Source of the DNA: Paracoccaceae bacterium
GTDB lineage: Bacteria > Pseudomonadota > Alphaproteobacteria > Rhodobacterales > Rhodobacteraceae
Length of the DNA: 64,000 bases
Assembly: GCA_902543185.1 (NCBI GenBank)
Contig: CACBXB010000009.1
Location: forward strand, 1 to 64,000
Direction of reading: 5' to 3'
Position 1 is the first letter of the stretch, and the number at the start of each line of letters is the position of its first letter. Under the pieces are notes generated by a model, which did not search any database, was not told the DNA's origin, and was given only the letters and a program-made list of their open reading frames with translations. Below, piece by piece: positions 56,299 to 64,000 of this stretch. Both the position numbers and the translations under genes were made by a program.

Positions 56299-56974
56299 TT
56301 TTATTTTATCAGTAAACGAAATAAGCAAAAGCTATCAAACCAGTGGATCAGAAAAATTAACAGTTTTGAATTCAGTTGATTTGAGCATTGATGCTGGAGA
56401 TTTAGTTGGATTGACCGCGCCATCCGGTGCAGGAAAGTCTACTCTTCTTCACATCTGTGGTTTACTTGATACTTGTGATAGCGGGACAATTAATTTTTTA
56501 GGTTATGATTTGCAAAAAGCGTCAAATCTGAAAAGGACGCTAATTAGACGCCGTGAAATAGGATTTGTTTACCAGTTTCACCACTTACTGCCAGAATTCT
56601 CAGCACTAGAAAATATTGTTTTGCCTCAGTTAATTAATGGCAAAAATCCCCAGCAGGCATCGGACAGAGCCGTTGAGCTGTTGAGATTGGTAGACTTAGA
56701 AAATAGAGCAAGTCATAGGCCCTCTCAACTTTCAGGTGGAGAGCAGCAACGGGTGGCATTTTGCAGAGCTGTAGCCAATGAACCAAAACTTTTACTAGCC
56801 GATGAACCAACTGGTAATCTGGATGAGAAAACCTCAGATACAGTATTTGAGGCACTTTTGTCACTTGTGGAGCTTTCCGGGATGGCTGCCTTGATAGCAA
56901 CGCACAATGAGAATTTGGCGCAAAAAATGAAGAAGCGCATTAAACTTAAAAATGGTAAAATTTTGCCAGATTAA
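56291..56974 (+). CDS. lolD: Lipoprotein-releasing ABC transporter ATPase LolD
   Basis: A 227-residue ATPase powering LolC/E. Walker [11 protein letters not shown]-loop [10 protein letters not shown] (the HH of LolD), signature [14 protein letters not shown], Walker [14 protein letters not shown] and H-loop IATHNE. A start at 56276 is open but the ATG at 56291 has GAGG nine bases upstream and the normal SDFILSV leader; it overlaps the lolC stop by eight bases. Convergent with the glycosyltransferase gene, four bases shared. Confidence 0.95.
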   Translation: MSDFILSVNEISKSYQTSGSEKLTVLNSVDLSIDAGDLVGLTAPSGAGKSTLLHICGLLDTCDSGTINFLGYDLQKASNLKRTLIRRREIGFVYQFHHLLPEFSALENIVLPQLINGKNPQQASDRAVELLRLVDLENRASHRPSQLSGGEQQRVAFCRAVANEPKLLLADEPTGNLDEKTSDTVFEALLSLVELSGMAALIATHNENLAQKMKKRIKLKNGKILPD

Positions 56975-57651
56975 TTCTTATAATAAACGTTGAATAATTG
57001 ATGTGGATCTTCACCCAAAAGATAGCGAATTAATAAAAAAAAGTTTAACCCACTCTGGCGGAACCATCCATTCTTATGGTATTTTTCTGCACTCGTATGA
57101 GCCAGTATATCCAGTGATTTGGTTCCACTATTTAATTTTCTAGCTAAAGCTATATCCTCCATGAGTGGAATTTTAGGAAATCCTCCTAAAGAATTGAGAA
57201 GATCACGATGGATTAGAAGGCCTTGATCTCCATAGGGCAAACCCAAAAACTTTGATCTTATTTGAACCCAATATTCCAAAATACGAGCAAACACTGATTT
57301 TGATTTTAATTTTAACTTGAAATAATAGGCAAAATTCCTATCAATTTTTTGCAGAAGATTTACAGACCAGTCTAATGATAAACTGGTGTCTGCATGCAGA
57401 ATTAAAATCCAATCACCTTGGGATTTTTCTATGCCCTTACTTATCTGCAGACCTCTACCATTGGGCCCATCAACAACAACAGCCCCTACCTCATCAGCGA
57501 TCAATTTTGTTTTGTCAGTTGAGCCACCATCAGAAATTATCAATTCTCTTATTAAATTATTTTCGATTCCTTCAAAGAGAGACCCCAAAGTCTCATATAG
57601 GTCGGTTTCAGAGTTGAGGGTAGGAATAATAATGGAAATTGGGGCGGGCAT
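56971..57651 (-). CDS. Family 2 glycosyltransferase of the arsenosugar-associated (TIGR04283-like) group
   Basis: A 226-residue GT-A enzyme. ISIIIPTLNSETDLYETL, LIISDGGSTDKT, the GPNGRGLQISKG nucleotide-site motif and LHADTSLS (DxD-like) are typical of the TIGR04283 group. The C-terminal SAEKYHKNGWFRQSGLNFFLL also fits. In other genomes such enzymes pair with an arsenic methyl/adenosyl transferase set; none is seen beside it here, so the arsenic link is only by family. Convergent with lolD. Confidence 0.8.
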   Translation of the reverse strand: MPAPISIIIPTLNSETDLYETLGSLFEGIENNLIRELIISDGGSTDKTKLIADEVGAVVVDGPNGRGLQISKGIEKSQGDWILILHADTSLSLDWSVNLLQKIDRNFAYYFKLKLKSKSVFARILEYWVQIRSKFLGLPYGDQGLLIHRDLLNSLGGFPKIPLMEDIALARKLNSGTKSLDILAHTSAEKYHKNGWFRQSGLNFFLLIRYLLGEDPHQLFNVYYKN

Positions 57652-57714
57652 TTCTTAGAACTTGTTGACATTTGCTATTTATAAAAGTTCATTTTATCGT
57701 AATTAGGATATAAA

Positions 57715-58467
57715 ATGTGTGATAGAACAGTCTTATGCGTCAGTGGCCCTGATGCCAAATCTTTTTTACAAAATTTAGTAACAAACGATGTGACTAAATT
57801 AAACGATAACATAATTTATTCGGCACTGTTAAACCCACAGGGTAAACTTATCACAGACTTTTTTTTAGTAGACTTTGGCGAAAAAATTTTAATCGATGTT
57901 AACTCAAAAGCTAGTGATAATCTTTTAAAGCTACTAAGACTATACAAGCTAAGGGCAGAAATAGTCATTGAAAAAACTGATTTGAAAGTCAGTACAGGAA
58001 TTAAAAATAAACCTGAGAAGGGTTTAGAAGACCCTCGGAATCCAAAAATGGGATGGCGCTATTACAGCAATGACGACCTTAGCGAAAAAAATATAGATTG
58101 GGAAAAATTACGTATAGAAAACTTGATTCCTGAATTTGGTAAAGAATTATCAACTGACAGTTACATATTGGAACATGGATTCGATAAGTTAAATGGCGTT
58201 GACTTTAAAAAAGGTTGCTATGTTGGCCAAGAAGTCACAGCGCGCATGAAACATAAAACGAGGCTTAGAAAGGGTCTGGCGATCGTACAGACCACGGGAC
58301 GTGTGCCTTTTGATACACCAATATATGCAAATAATAAAATTGTTGGAAAAGTGTTTTCTTCCACAAAAGATCAGGCGTTAGCCTATCTACGGTTTGAGGC
58401 TGCTTCAGAAAAGATGATGGCAGGAACAATAGAAATTACTTATCACAAAAAAGACCTTATAGATTAA
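57715..58467 (+). CDS. ygfZ: YgfZ-type folate-binding protein
   Basis: A 250-residue GcvT-fold protein that helps maintain certain Fe-S enzymes using folate. The signature KGCYxGQE is at residues 166–173 (KKGCYVGQEVTARMKHK), and RTVLCVSGPDAKSFLQNLVTNDV is the usual start. Length fits bacterial YgfZ, not the longer GcvT. Its stop abuts the end of efp on the other strand. The upstream region (63 bp) is shared with the divergent glycosyltransferase. Confidence 0.9.
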   Translation: MCDRTVLCVSGPDAKSFLQNLVTNDVTKLNDNIIYSALLNPQGKLITDFFLVDFGEKILIDVNSKASDNLLKLLRLYKLRAEIVIEKTDLKVSTGIKNKPEKGLEDPRNPKMGWRYYSNDDLSEKNIDWEKLRIENLIPEFGKELSTDSYILEHGFDKLNGVDFKKGCYVGQEVTARMKHKTRLRKGLAIVQTTGRVPFDTPIYANNKIVGKVFSSTKDQALAYLRFEAASEKMMAGTIEITYHKKDLID

Positions 58468-59031
58468 TTAGGCACGTTCCGAATATTCAAGCGTCTCAGT
58501 ATTAACATTAATTTTTTCTTCCAAGTCGATAAAAGGCGGCACCATGACTTTCATACCATTATCTAATAATGCTGGTTTGAAGCTGTTTGCTGCGGTTTGA
58601 CCTTTTACCACTGGTTCTGTCGCAACAACAATACAGGTTACTTTTTGCGGCAATGTGGCATTTATCGCCTCATCATCATAGAATTCTACAGCTATCGTCA
58701 TTCCGTCTTGTAAAAATGGTCGCCGGCTACCCAATAAATCTGAGGGCAACTCAACCTGTTCGAAAGTTCCAACATCCATAAAAACAAGCATTCCATCAGA
58801 TTCATATAAAAATTGCTGATCTTTTTGCTCCAGTCTTACTCGCTCCACTTTATCGGCGCTTCTAAATCTTTCATTTAATTTGGAGCCTGTTCTAAGATTT
58901 CTAAGTTCAACCTGTGCAAACGCCCCACCTTTACCCGGTTTCACATGCTCAACCTTAACAGCTGCCCACAAACCACCGTCGTGTTCTAATACATTTCCAG
59001 GTTTAATTTCATTGCCATTAATTTTTGGCAT
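58468..59031 (-). CDS. efp: Elongation factor P
   Basis: A 187-residue translation factor that rescues ribosomes stalled at polyproline. Three beta domains; the KOW-like first has the modified-residue position Lys34 in [15 protein letters not shown], so Lys rather than Arg is present and an EpmA-type modification is likely. LEYSERA closes the protein. The frame could begin at a TTG one codon earlier; ATG at 59031 is used. ygfZ ends immediately after it on the other strand. Confidence 0.95.
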   Translation of the reverse strand: MPKINGNEIKPGNVLEHDGGLWAAVKVEHVKPGKGGAFAQVELRNLRTGSKLNERFRSADKVERVRLEQKDQQFLYESDGMLVFMDVGTFEQVELPSDLLGSRRPFLQDGMTIAVEFYDDEAINATLPQKVTCIVVATEPVVKGQTAANSFKPALLDNGMKVMVPPFIDLEEKINVNTETLEYSERA

Positions 59032-59237
59032 CAAACTTTGCTTTCAATCCAGGTTGACCTTTAATAAGCGCACTCTATATCTTTTACAGCTTGTTGTGGC
59101 AATATGACTTGTTTAAGACTTTTGACGAGGTATGTAAAAATTGCATAGCAGATATGTAAAATAAGGCTACCCGAATCAGTTTTTTTGGTCCATAAGCGCC
59201 TCAACACCAACATGTATTTTGATTAAGGAGCGGCGAG

Positions 59238-59558
59238 ATGAAAGATTTCGTTGACGCAACAGCTTTTAACTCAGAGCAGGGAAACCGCGCTAGAAAGCTT
59301 TTTGCTGCAGTAGTATTGGCGGCTTTGGATGACGCAATCGCGGATGATCGGAAATATGGCAATGGACCTGAACAAATAGCTCGATGGGCAAGATCAAGAG
59401 ACGGTCGAGAAGTTTTATCTTGTGCCGGTATTGATCCAAATGAGCGAGTTGTTGAAGGGCTGATGGAGTTTGTTGAAAAAGGCATCAGAACTTCCGTAGC
59501 GCTGTCGCGTGAGGAGAGTGAGCGTAGAAATGCTGCCATGGAAGCAGAAGCTGCTTAA
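59238..59558 (+). CDS. Conserved small protein (DUF6280-like)
   Basis: A 106-residue helical protein very similar in layout to the family I recall from Rhodobacterales as DUF6280: KDFVDATAFNSEQGNRARKLF, then LDDAIADDRKYGNGPEQIARW, then REVLSCAGIDPNERVVEGLMEF and an acidic Ala-rich tail. No membrane segment. AAGGAGCGG lies before the ATG (strong site). A 206-bp non-coding region precedes it. Function unknown. Confidence 0.75.
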   Translation: MKDFVDATAFNSEQGNRARKLFAAVVLAALDDAIADDRKYGNGPEQIARWARSRDGREVLSCAGIDPNERVVEGLMEFVEKGIRTSVALSREESERRNAAMEAEAA

Positions 59559-59572
59559 ACCGTTATCAAATT

Positions 59573-60931
59573 TTAATCCTTAGCTAGTGATCTTAAAATA
59601 GTGTCTAACTCACGACCGTTTTTCATCTTGGAAGCTGGTGAGCTTTTTACAAGATCGTAATATTTTTCGACGTCATATTGCGGTACTGGTAAATTTAAAT
59701 ATTCTGCGGTCAAACGCCCTATCTGCAGTAATAATCGGTATAAGGAAAGGTTTTCGTCAACCTTGGCCGACATTAGCTGCATGCGGGCATCCAGAAGGTC
59801 TTTTTCAGCATTCAAAACGTCCAATGTCGTACGTGCCCCAAGGATTGCTTCTTCTTTAACTCCTTTCAGAGCCACCTCAGTTGCTCTAATTTGTTCTTTG
59901 GCGGCCGATTTGGCTGCTTGAGCTACTTGTAGTGATGAGAAGGCATTTGTTACGTTTTGCTCAATTGAAATTTTTGATGAATAAAGTCTCGCCAACACCT
60001 GCTCGTTTAAAGCAATTTTCTTTCGCGATGACGAATATAACTTACCTCCTGAAAAAATCGGGCCACTTGCTGTGATACTAAGGTTTCCACTCGTCTCACC
60101 TTCTTCGTCAAATGATACGGAACTCCCCAATGAAATAGTAAAACCTGTAGACAAGTCAGCTATTTTAGAATTAATCTCAGACACTTTAACTAAGTGCTTT
60201 AATTCGTTGATCGATGGGTGTTCTGTCAATGCAATAGCAATTGCACTTTCTAAAGAGCTCGGCACTTCTGGAGCAAAGTTTGGATATTCCAAAGAATTTG
60301 GTTTTTCTCCGATTGCAGCTACGTAGCTTGCTACAGCTTTTTTATAAGAACCCTTGGCAACAGCTAACGCTGAATTTGAAGCCGCTAATCGAGCCTCTGC
60401 CAAGGCAACATCAGTTTTGGTAATCTCACCAACTTCAAACCTGTCGTTTGCTGCTCTTAATTCTTCCCCTATGACTGATAAATTATTCTTTCGAAGAGCA
60501 ACATTCTCAGTTTCGCGAACAACCCCTAAATAAGCTGTAACAGCCTCAAAAAGGACGTTTTGTTCTACGTTAACCAACTTCGACCGAGTGGCAAGAACTG
60601 AAAATTTTGCTGCCTCTAAGCCTAAACTGTTTTTCCCCCCGTCATATAAAGTATAATTAGCTGAAAGTGAGGCGTCTGCTGAAGTATCAAAAGAACTGGA
60701 TCCACTACCGCTGTGTGAAACCGAAGATGCCCATGAAACTACAGGAGCCAATTGAGACGCTGCAGTCGCCACATCTTCATCTGCCGCTCTTAACACCGCC
60801 CTATTTTGTTCTAACAGACCGCTAGTCTCATAAGCACTCACCATCGCACTTATAAGTCTATCCTTTGCGCTAGCGGAGAACGAAAAGTTGCTTGTTAAAA
60901 CAAAAATCAAAATAAAAATTCTAAAGTACAT
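59573..60931 (-). CDS. TolC-family outer-membrane efflux protein
   Basis: A 452-residue outer-membrane factor. Signal peptide about residues 1–22 ending SFSASAKD; two OEP repeats follow (ETSGLLEQNRAVLRAADEDVATAAS … and KGVKEEAILGARTTLDVLNAEKDLLDARMQL), the latter the classical TolC motif. It forms a trimeric channel for type I secretion or multidrug efflux pumps. The ATG at 60931 has AGGA seven bases upstream. The isoaspartyl methyltransferase gene precedes it on the same strand, as is common in alphaproteobacteria. Confidence 0.92.
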   Translation of the reverse strand: MYFRIFILIFVLTSNFSFSASAKDRLISAMVSAYETSGLLEQNRAVLRAADEDVATAASQLAPVVSWASSVSHSGSGSSSFDTSADASLSANYTLYDGGKNSLGLEAAKFSVLATRSKLVNVEQNVLFEAVTAYLGVVRETENVALRKNNLSVIGEELRAANDRFEVGEITKTDVALAEARLAASNSALAVAKGSYKKAVASYVAAIGEKPNSLEYPNFAPEVPSSLESAIAIALTEHPSINELKHLVKVSEINSKIADLSTGFTISLGSSVSFDEEGETSGNLSITASGPIFSGGKLYSSSRKKIALNEQVLARLYSSKISIEQNVTNAFSSLQVAQAAKSAAKEQIRATEVALKGVKEEAILGARTTLDVLNAEKDLLDARMQLMSAKVDENLSLYRLLLQIGRLTAEYLNLPVPQYDVEKYYDLVKSSPASKMKNGRELDTILRSLAKD

Positions 60932-60980
60932 CAATTTTCCTATAATCAGGAGTCTTATCCTAGTATCTTATCAAACTTTA

Positions 60981-61634
60981 CTAAAGGACAAAGTCCTTTT
61001 GTTTAAAAAATCCTGGAAGAACGGGAGCAGCCGCGTTGAAAGAATATCGCCAGTTAATTTTATCGTTTGATTTAAATCCAATTTTAGCCGCACCCAGACC
61101 TTCTTCTATAAAAATAGCACCTACTCGCCCACCATTTTTAAGTTGTTTTAATATCGAACCCGGAATTTCTTCAACCGCACCTTGTAAAATAATCACATCA
61201 TAGGGCCCATGCTCGGGGGCACCGTCTTTGAGTTTGCTAACTTGAACAACTACATTATCTGCGCCTATTTCAGACAAAATTTCTTCAGCTTCACTTGCTA
61301 AACTGCTATCATCTTCCAGCGCAATGACAACTTCCGCAATTAAACTAATGACAGCTGATGAATAACCTAAACCAGTCCCAATATCCAAAACCAACTCATC
61401 ACTATTTATGTCAAGAGCATCAAGTAGTTTAGCAAAAGTCCTTGGCTCTAGAATAATGCGGTTTTGCCCTATCAAGAAATTTTCACCGATATAAGCAGCC
61501 TCTTGCTTGCCATCAGGTACAAATTTCTCTCGAGGAACAGAAAGAAAAGCGTCGATGATTGGAAATTTAGTAACATCAGATGGTCGGATTTGAGTATCAA
61601 CCATGATTTTGCGACGCGTTTTATAATCAGCCAC
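60981..61634 (-). CDS. Protein-L-isoaspartate O-methyltransferase-like protein
   Basis: A 217-residue SAM-dependent methyltransferase of the Pcm family. Seen: RKIMVDTQIRPSDVTKFPIIDAFLSVPREKFVP, LVLDIGTGLGYSSAVISLI (SAM motif I) and PYDVIILQGAVEEIP. Repair of isoaspartyl residues is the family role. The start is GTG at 61634, seven bases after GAGGG; frames reaching back to 61676 have no such site. It leads a two-gene run with the TolC-like gene. Confidence 0.88.
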   Translation of the reverse strand: MADYKTRRKIMVDTQIRPSDVTKFPIIDAFLSVPREKFVPDGKQEAAYIGENFLIGQNRIILEPRTFAKLLDALDINSDELVLDIGTGLGYSSAVISLIAEVVIALEDDSSLASEAEEILSEIGADNVVVQVSKLKDGAPEHGPYDVIILQGAVEEIPGSILKQLKNGGRVGAIFIEEGLGAAKIGFKSNDKINWRYSFNAAAPVLPGFFKQKDFVL

Positions 61635-61761
61635 TTCGTTACCCTCTATTCTCCTAATTCTAGCCTTTTGACACAACCCGACATGATGAGCAACGCTGAA
61701 CGATTAGCAATATGCGAGAAAAAACAGATAATACTAAAAATTTATGGCCCACTTCTTACCA

Positions 61762-63027
61762 TTAACCCAATAAGATGGCCCTAAAGTCATTTACATTTGT
61801 TCCTGTTGGTCCAGGAGTAAAAAGTTCATCAACTGCATTAAATGCAGTCCAAGCGTCGTGCTGTATAAGATGCATTCTTGGATTAAATCCTTTTTCACGC
61901 ATCTTTAGCGCGGTATTCCCATCACAAAAAGCACCAGCATTATTTTCTGAACCATCTATACCATCAGTATCAGCAGCTAAGGCGGTTATATTTGGTTCAT
62001 TTTCGATAGATAATGCAAAGGACAGTAAGAACTCAGTATTTCTTCCACCGCGACCAGACTTATCTATTATTTCTACATTAGTTTCTCCACCAGATAATAT
62101 AATTGCCGGCCTTTGAAATATTGTTTTTTCATCTTTCCTAAACTTTGCCAACGCAGCATGCATTATTCCGATATCTGAAGCCCTTCCCTCAATCGCATCT
62201 GATAAAATATATGATTTAAAACCTAATTCTTCCGCTTTTTTTGCTGCTGCTATTAGAGAAATTTTAGAAGATGCAATAACTTTGACCTCATTTTTGAAAA
62301 ACCTTGGGTCATCAAGTGAGGGTATATTCATATTGGCTTTTTCGAAATACTCTTTGATATTGATAGGCAGGCCAATTTTATAACCATTAATGAATGAAAT
62401 CGCTTCCCGTATTGAAACCTGGTTTGGAATTGTCGGCCCAGATGCGACTTGAGAGGGGTCATCACCAGGAACATCAGAAACTACCAGCGTTACCACTGGC
62501 GCTGGATAAGCAGCAAGAGCTAGCTGACCGCCTTTAACTTGAGAAAAATGCTTTCTTATGGCGTTCATCACGCCAATTGGAGCACCGGAGTTCAATAATA
62601 CTTTATTTAACTCTTGCTCATCTGACAGCTTAAAATCAGGCGGTGGCGACGGTAGCAATGCGGATCCCCCACCGCATACGAGCGCTATAACAAGATCATC
62701 AGCCGTCAATCCCTCTAATGCCTCAAAAATACAATTAGTGGCTCTCAATCCATTTTCATCCGGGACCGGGTGAGCTGCTTCCAAGACTTTTATTTTTTCA
62801 CAATTAGCTGAAAAACCATAGCGAGTGACGACAACACCGCTCAAATCACCTTCCCAAGATTGCTCTAAAGCTGAAGCCATTTGGGCTACTCCTTTCCCAC
62901 AACCAATTACAATAGTTCGTCCTTTTGGAGGTGCTGGTAAATTTGGCGGTAAAGTTATTTTTGGATCTGCGGCATCTACTGCTGCTTTGAATAATTGCCT
63001 TAAAATATCTCTATCACTTATTTCCAT
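61762..63027 (-). CDS. Glycerate 2-kinase, MOFRL/TtuD family
   Basis: A 421-residue kinase phosphorylating D-glycerate (or hydroxypyruvate reductase/TtuD by older name). The N-terminal DUF4147 domain has VIGCGKGVAQMASALEQSW and ALVCGGGSALLPSPP; the C-terminal MOFRL domain has ILSGGETNVEI and ALAADTDGIDGSENNAGAF. A longer open frame to 63216 would add 63 non-homologous residues; the ATG at 63027 gives the EISDRDILRQLF start. Together with the serine–glyoxylate aminotransferase it can bring glyoxylate/serine carbon into 2-phosphoglycerate. Confidence 0.92.
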   Translation of the reverse strand: MEISDRDILRQLFKAAVDAADPKITLPPNLPAPPKGRTIVIGCGKGVAQMASALEQSWEGDLSGVVVTRYGFSANCEKIKVLEAAHPVPDENGLRATNCIFEALEGLTADDLVIALVCGGGSALLPSPPPDFKLSDEQELNKVLLNSGAPIGVMNAIRKHFSQVKGGQLALAAYPAPVVTLVVSDVPGDDPSQVASGPTIPNQVSIREAISFINGYKIGLPINIKEYFEKANMNIPSLDDPRFFKNEVKVIASSKISLIAAAKKAEELGFKSYILSDAIEGRASDIGIMHAALAKFRKDEKTIFQRPAIILSGGETNVEIIDKSGRGGRNTEFLLSFALSIENEPNITALAADTDGIDGSENNAGAFCDGNTALKMREKGFNPRMHLIQHDAWTAFNAVDELFTPGPTGTNVNDFRAILLG

Positions 63028-63149
63028 ATTTTCACACTGCTGTATTAAATTTCGAGCAAAATAATTACACAACATTAATGCCTTATTGAATTTTATTCTA
63101 CAAAAATTCAAAATGCTAAGTACCAGGTGATAGTATTTAAATGCTTTAG

Positions 63150-63233
63150 TTAACCGGCTAACGCCGCTGATACAAATATAATTGAAAGAGCGCTTAGAGC
63201 TATGGCAATACGCCACCTCGGAGATTTTTTCAT
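63150..63233 (-). CDS. Possible 27-residue single-span peptide
   Basis: A short frame with a good ribosome site (AGGAAG before the ATG) encoding a positively charged start (KKSPRWR) and one hydrophobic helix (IAIALSALSIIFVSAALAG). It looks like a small membrane peptide. It lies upstream of the glycerate kinase start on the same strand. I do not recognise it. Confidence 0.45.
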   Translation of the reverse strand: MKKSPRWRIAIALSALSIIFVSAALAG

Positions 63234-63367
63234 GCCTACTTCCTGCCTTTTATTCTGGTCTACGCCAGATTATTTTGTATAGACAATAACATATAATTCT
63301 AACTTTGCAAATTTTTGAACTTAGTGACTTTGTAAAAGCCGAATTCTGTCCCATGTAACACTTAAAT

Positions 63368-63399
63368 AAATAAGGGCGGTTCACCCACCGCCCTTATTT
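63368..63399. terminator. Strong bidirectional terminator hairpin
   Basis: A 13-bp perfect stem (AAATAAGGGCGGT with ACCGCCCTTATTT) and 6-base loop. On the minus strand it is followed by ATTTAAG, on the plus strand by TCATTTTC, so it can act both ways. It follows a short minus-strand ORF/structured RNA by one base. An alternative reading as helix P18 of an RNase P RNA is discussed as a finding. Confidence 0.75.
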
Positions 63400-63501
63400 T
63401 CATTTTCTATAATCTTTTTTTATGTACCAGCTATAAAAGTTACCGTAAGCCAGTCGCTGGTACTGGACTTCCTTTCGGAGCCAGCTAAAAACCTTAAACA
63501 T
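63400..63501 (-). CDS. Possible 33-residue basic peptide gene, or structured small RNA
   Basis: A frame encoding FKVFSWLRKEVQYQRLAYG and a Tyr/Lys-rich end, closed by TGA one base before the terminator. An extended -10 (TGCTACAGT, about 63527–63535) lies about 27 bp upstream of the ATG; the ribosome site is weak. The same DNA has an 8-bp inverted repeat (GTACCAGC 63424–63431 with GCTGGTAC 63456–63463) and is more GC-rich than its surroundings, as structured RNAs in AT-rich genomes often are. A transcript of roughly 160 nt ending at the hairpin is likely; whether it is mRNA or sRNA is open. Confidence 0.4.
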   Translation of the reverse strand: MFKVFSWLRKEVQYQRLAYGNFYSWYIKKDYRK

Positions 63502-63848
63502 AATGACTTCTTTTTACTGTTAGTGAAAGCACTGTAGCAGAAATAGTTTGAAAATGAAAACCCTCATTTGCTTTATATGTAATAATTATAGGTTAAGGGA
63601 ACCCTCACAAATTCGTGCCATTTCATCAAATCACACTTGTATCTTTTTCTGATTTGAAAAGTTTGATTGATGAAAAAAATCAAAAGCAGTAAAGTTAGGT
63701 TCATAGATTACAAGAAAAATAAAATGGCTAGATCACTCAATGCCTGCCTTTGGTGGCAGAACCTAACAAGCGATAGACAACCTAAACACGGCCTTTTGGG
63801 GAAGTCTAATATTTTTTTAATCAAGTTTCGTGAAAGGGTTTAAAAAAA
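63502..63848. other. 347-bp intergenic region rich in inverted repeats
   Basis: No gene of normal size is seen. It contains GTTAGGTTC at 63694–63702 with GAACCTAAC at 63759–63767, a nested CTGCC/GGCAG hairpin (63744–63759) that competes with the outer arm, and a TTTGATT/AATCAAA stem near 63662–63684. Two mutually exclusive stems resemble a switch-like or small-RNA layout, but I cannot match it to a known family (6S, SRP, tmRNA and tRNA were considered). Confidence 0.4.
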
Positions 63849-63962
63849 ATGTCTGAAGAAAAAGGAAATTTAAAAGGCTTAGCGATCAGCTTTATATTGA
63901 TTTCACTAATTATGGGCGCAGGAGTTGGTATTGTTTATTTTGTAGGTCAAAGTATTTATTAA
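63849..63962 (+). CDS. Possible 37-residue single-span membrane peptide
   Basis: A short frame with a charged start (SEEKGNLKG) and one hydrophobic helix (LAISFILISLIMGAGVGIVYFV). GAAAGGG lies about nine bases upstream of the ATG. Typical of small inner-membrane peptides, but no family recognised. It is the last complete ORF of the window. Confidence 0.45.
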   Translation: MSEEKGNLKGLAISFILISLIMGAGVGIVYFVGQSIY

Positions 63963-64000
63963 ATCGGCAAGCAATTATATTGGCATTTTATTGGAAAATT

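Noticed and set aside
63028-63216. N-terminal extension of glycerate kinase to 63216
   Set aside because: The 63 extra residues show no family similarity, and part of the frame runs opposite to nothing conserved; the family starts at the ATG at 63027.
63301-63848. tRNA, tmRNA, 6S or SRP RNA at the right edge
   Set aside because: No cloverleaf with T-arm GTTCNANNC, no tmRNA acceptor, and no SRP GGAAGGAAGCAGCC-type core were found on either strand.

Overview
The window is an AT-rich stretch of bacterial chromosome from an alphaproteobacterium, most probably a low-GC marine member of the Rhodobacterales/Roseobacter group. That placement is an inference from gene content and order: pccB–small gene–pccA with a one-chain methylmalonyl-CoA mutase, phaZ<>phaC–phaP–phaR, hflK–hflC–DUF2065–degP, secG–pyrG, rluD–rpoH, and several small families I associate with Rhodobacterales (DUF4174, DUF2842, DUF6476, DUF6280). 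I see no rRNA, convincing tRNA, CRISPR array, insertion sequence, integrase or phage gene. It reads as dense core chromosome: ATGA/TAATG junctions are common and several convergent genes overlap at their stop codons.

Layout. 1–2.6 kb: 5'-truncated purD, a MOSC protein, a [2Fe-2S] ferredoxin, and an orphan OB-fold that looks like the tail of DnaE2. 2.7–6.5 kb: the membrane-quality-control set hflK–hflC–DUF2065–degP. 6.5–10.9 kb: glutathione reductase, rpiA, sdaA, thiamine pyrophosphokinase. 10.9–17.8 kb: propionyl-CoA assimilation (methylmalonyl-CoA mutase, pccA, an unknown small gene, pccB). 17.9–24.2 kb: a Bcr/CflA transporter, a GMC oxidoreductase, DUF2842, purA and a three-gene cobalt-type nitrile hydratase operon. 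24.3–27.3 kb: secG, pyrG, DUF1330, TerB. 27.5–35.6 kb: a polar amino-acid/polyamine ABC transporter followed by two glutamine-synthetase-like ligases, a class I amidotransferase and an FAD oxidoreductase, which together look like a gamma-glutamylation (Puu-type) catabolic pathway. 35.6–39.9 kb: polyhydroxyalkanoate genes phaR, phaP, phaC, phaZ. 40–50 kb: Gfo/Idh/MocA oxidoreductase, rpoH, rluD, DUF6476, thyX, glyoxalase, sdhE, XRE regulator, aspartate aminotransferase, MATE pump, parE. 50–63 kb: DMT transporter, Ldh2-type dehydrogenase, phosphatase, serine–glyoxylate aminotransferase, hisC-like aminotransferase, lolC/D, glycosyltransferase, ygfZ, efp, DUF6280, a TolC-type outer-membrane protein, isoaspartyl methyltransferase and glycerate kinase. 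The last 0.9 kb holds tiny ORFs, a strong terminator and structured non-coding sequence.

The genes suggest a heterotroph that stores carbon as PHA, assimilates propionyl-CoA through methylmalonyl-CoA, uses small organic nitrogen (nitriles, polyamines or amino acids), and makes dTMP with ThyX.

Most notable observations: (i) two conserved genes, pyrG and DUF2065, have no AUG/GUG/UUG at their conserved N-terminus and appear to start at AUA and AUU; (ii) a CTGC-N3-GCAG palindrome sits exactly between a -35 and -10 upstream of the phasin gene, with a second copy in the phaC<>phaZ promoter region, a small predicted PhaR regulon; (iii) an orphan DnaE2 C-terminal OB-fold; (iv) a nitrile hydratase operon with no amidase beside it; (v) structured sequence at the right edge with an RNase P-like conserved segment but no recognisable rest of the RNA. 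I did not find a clear candidate for a wholly new multi-gene system.
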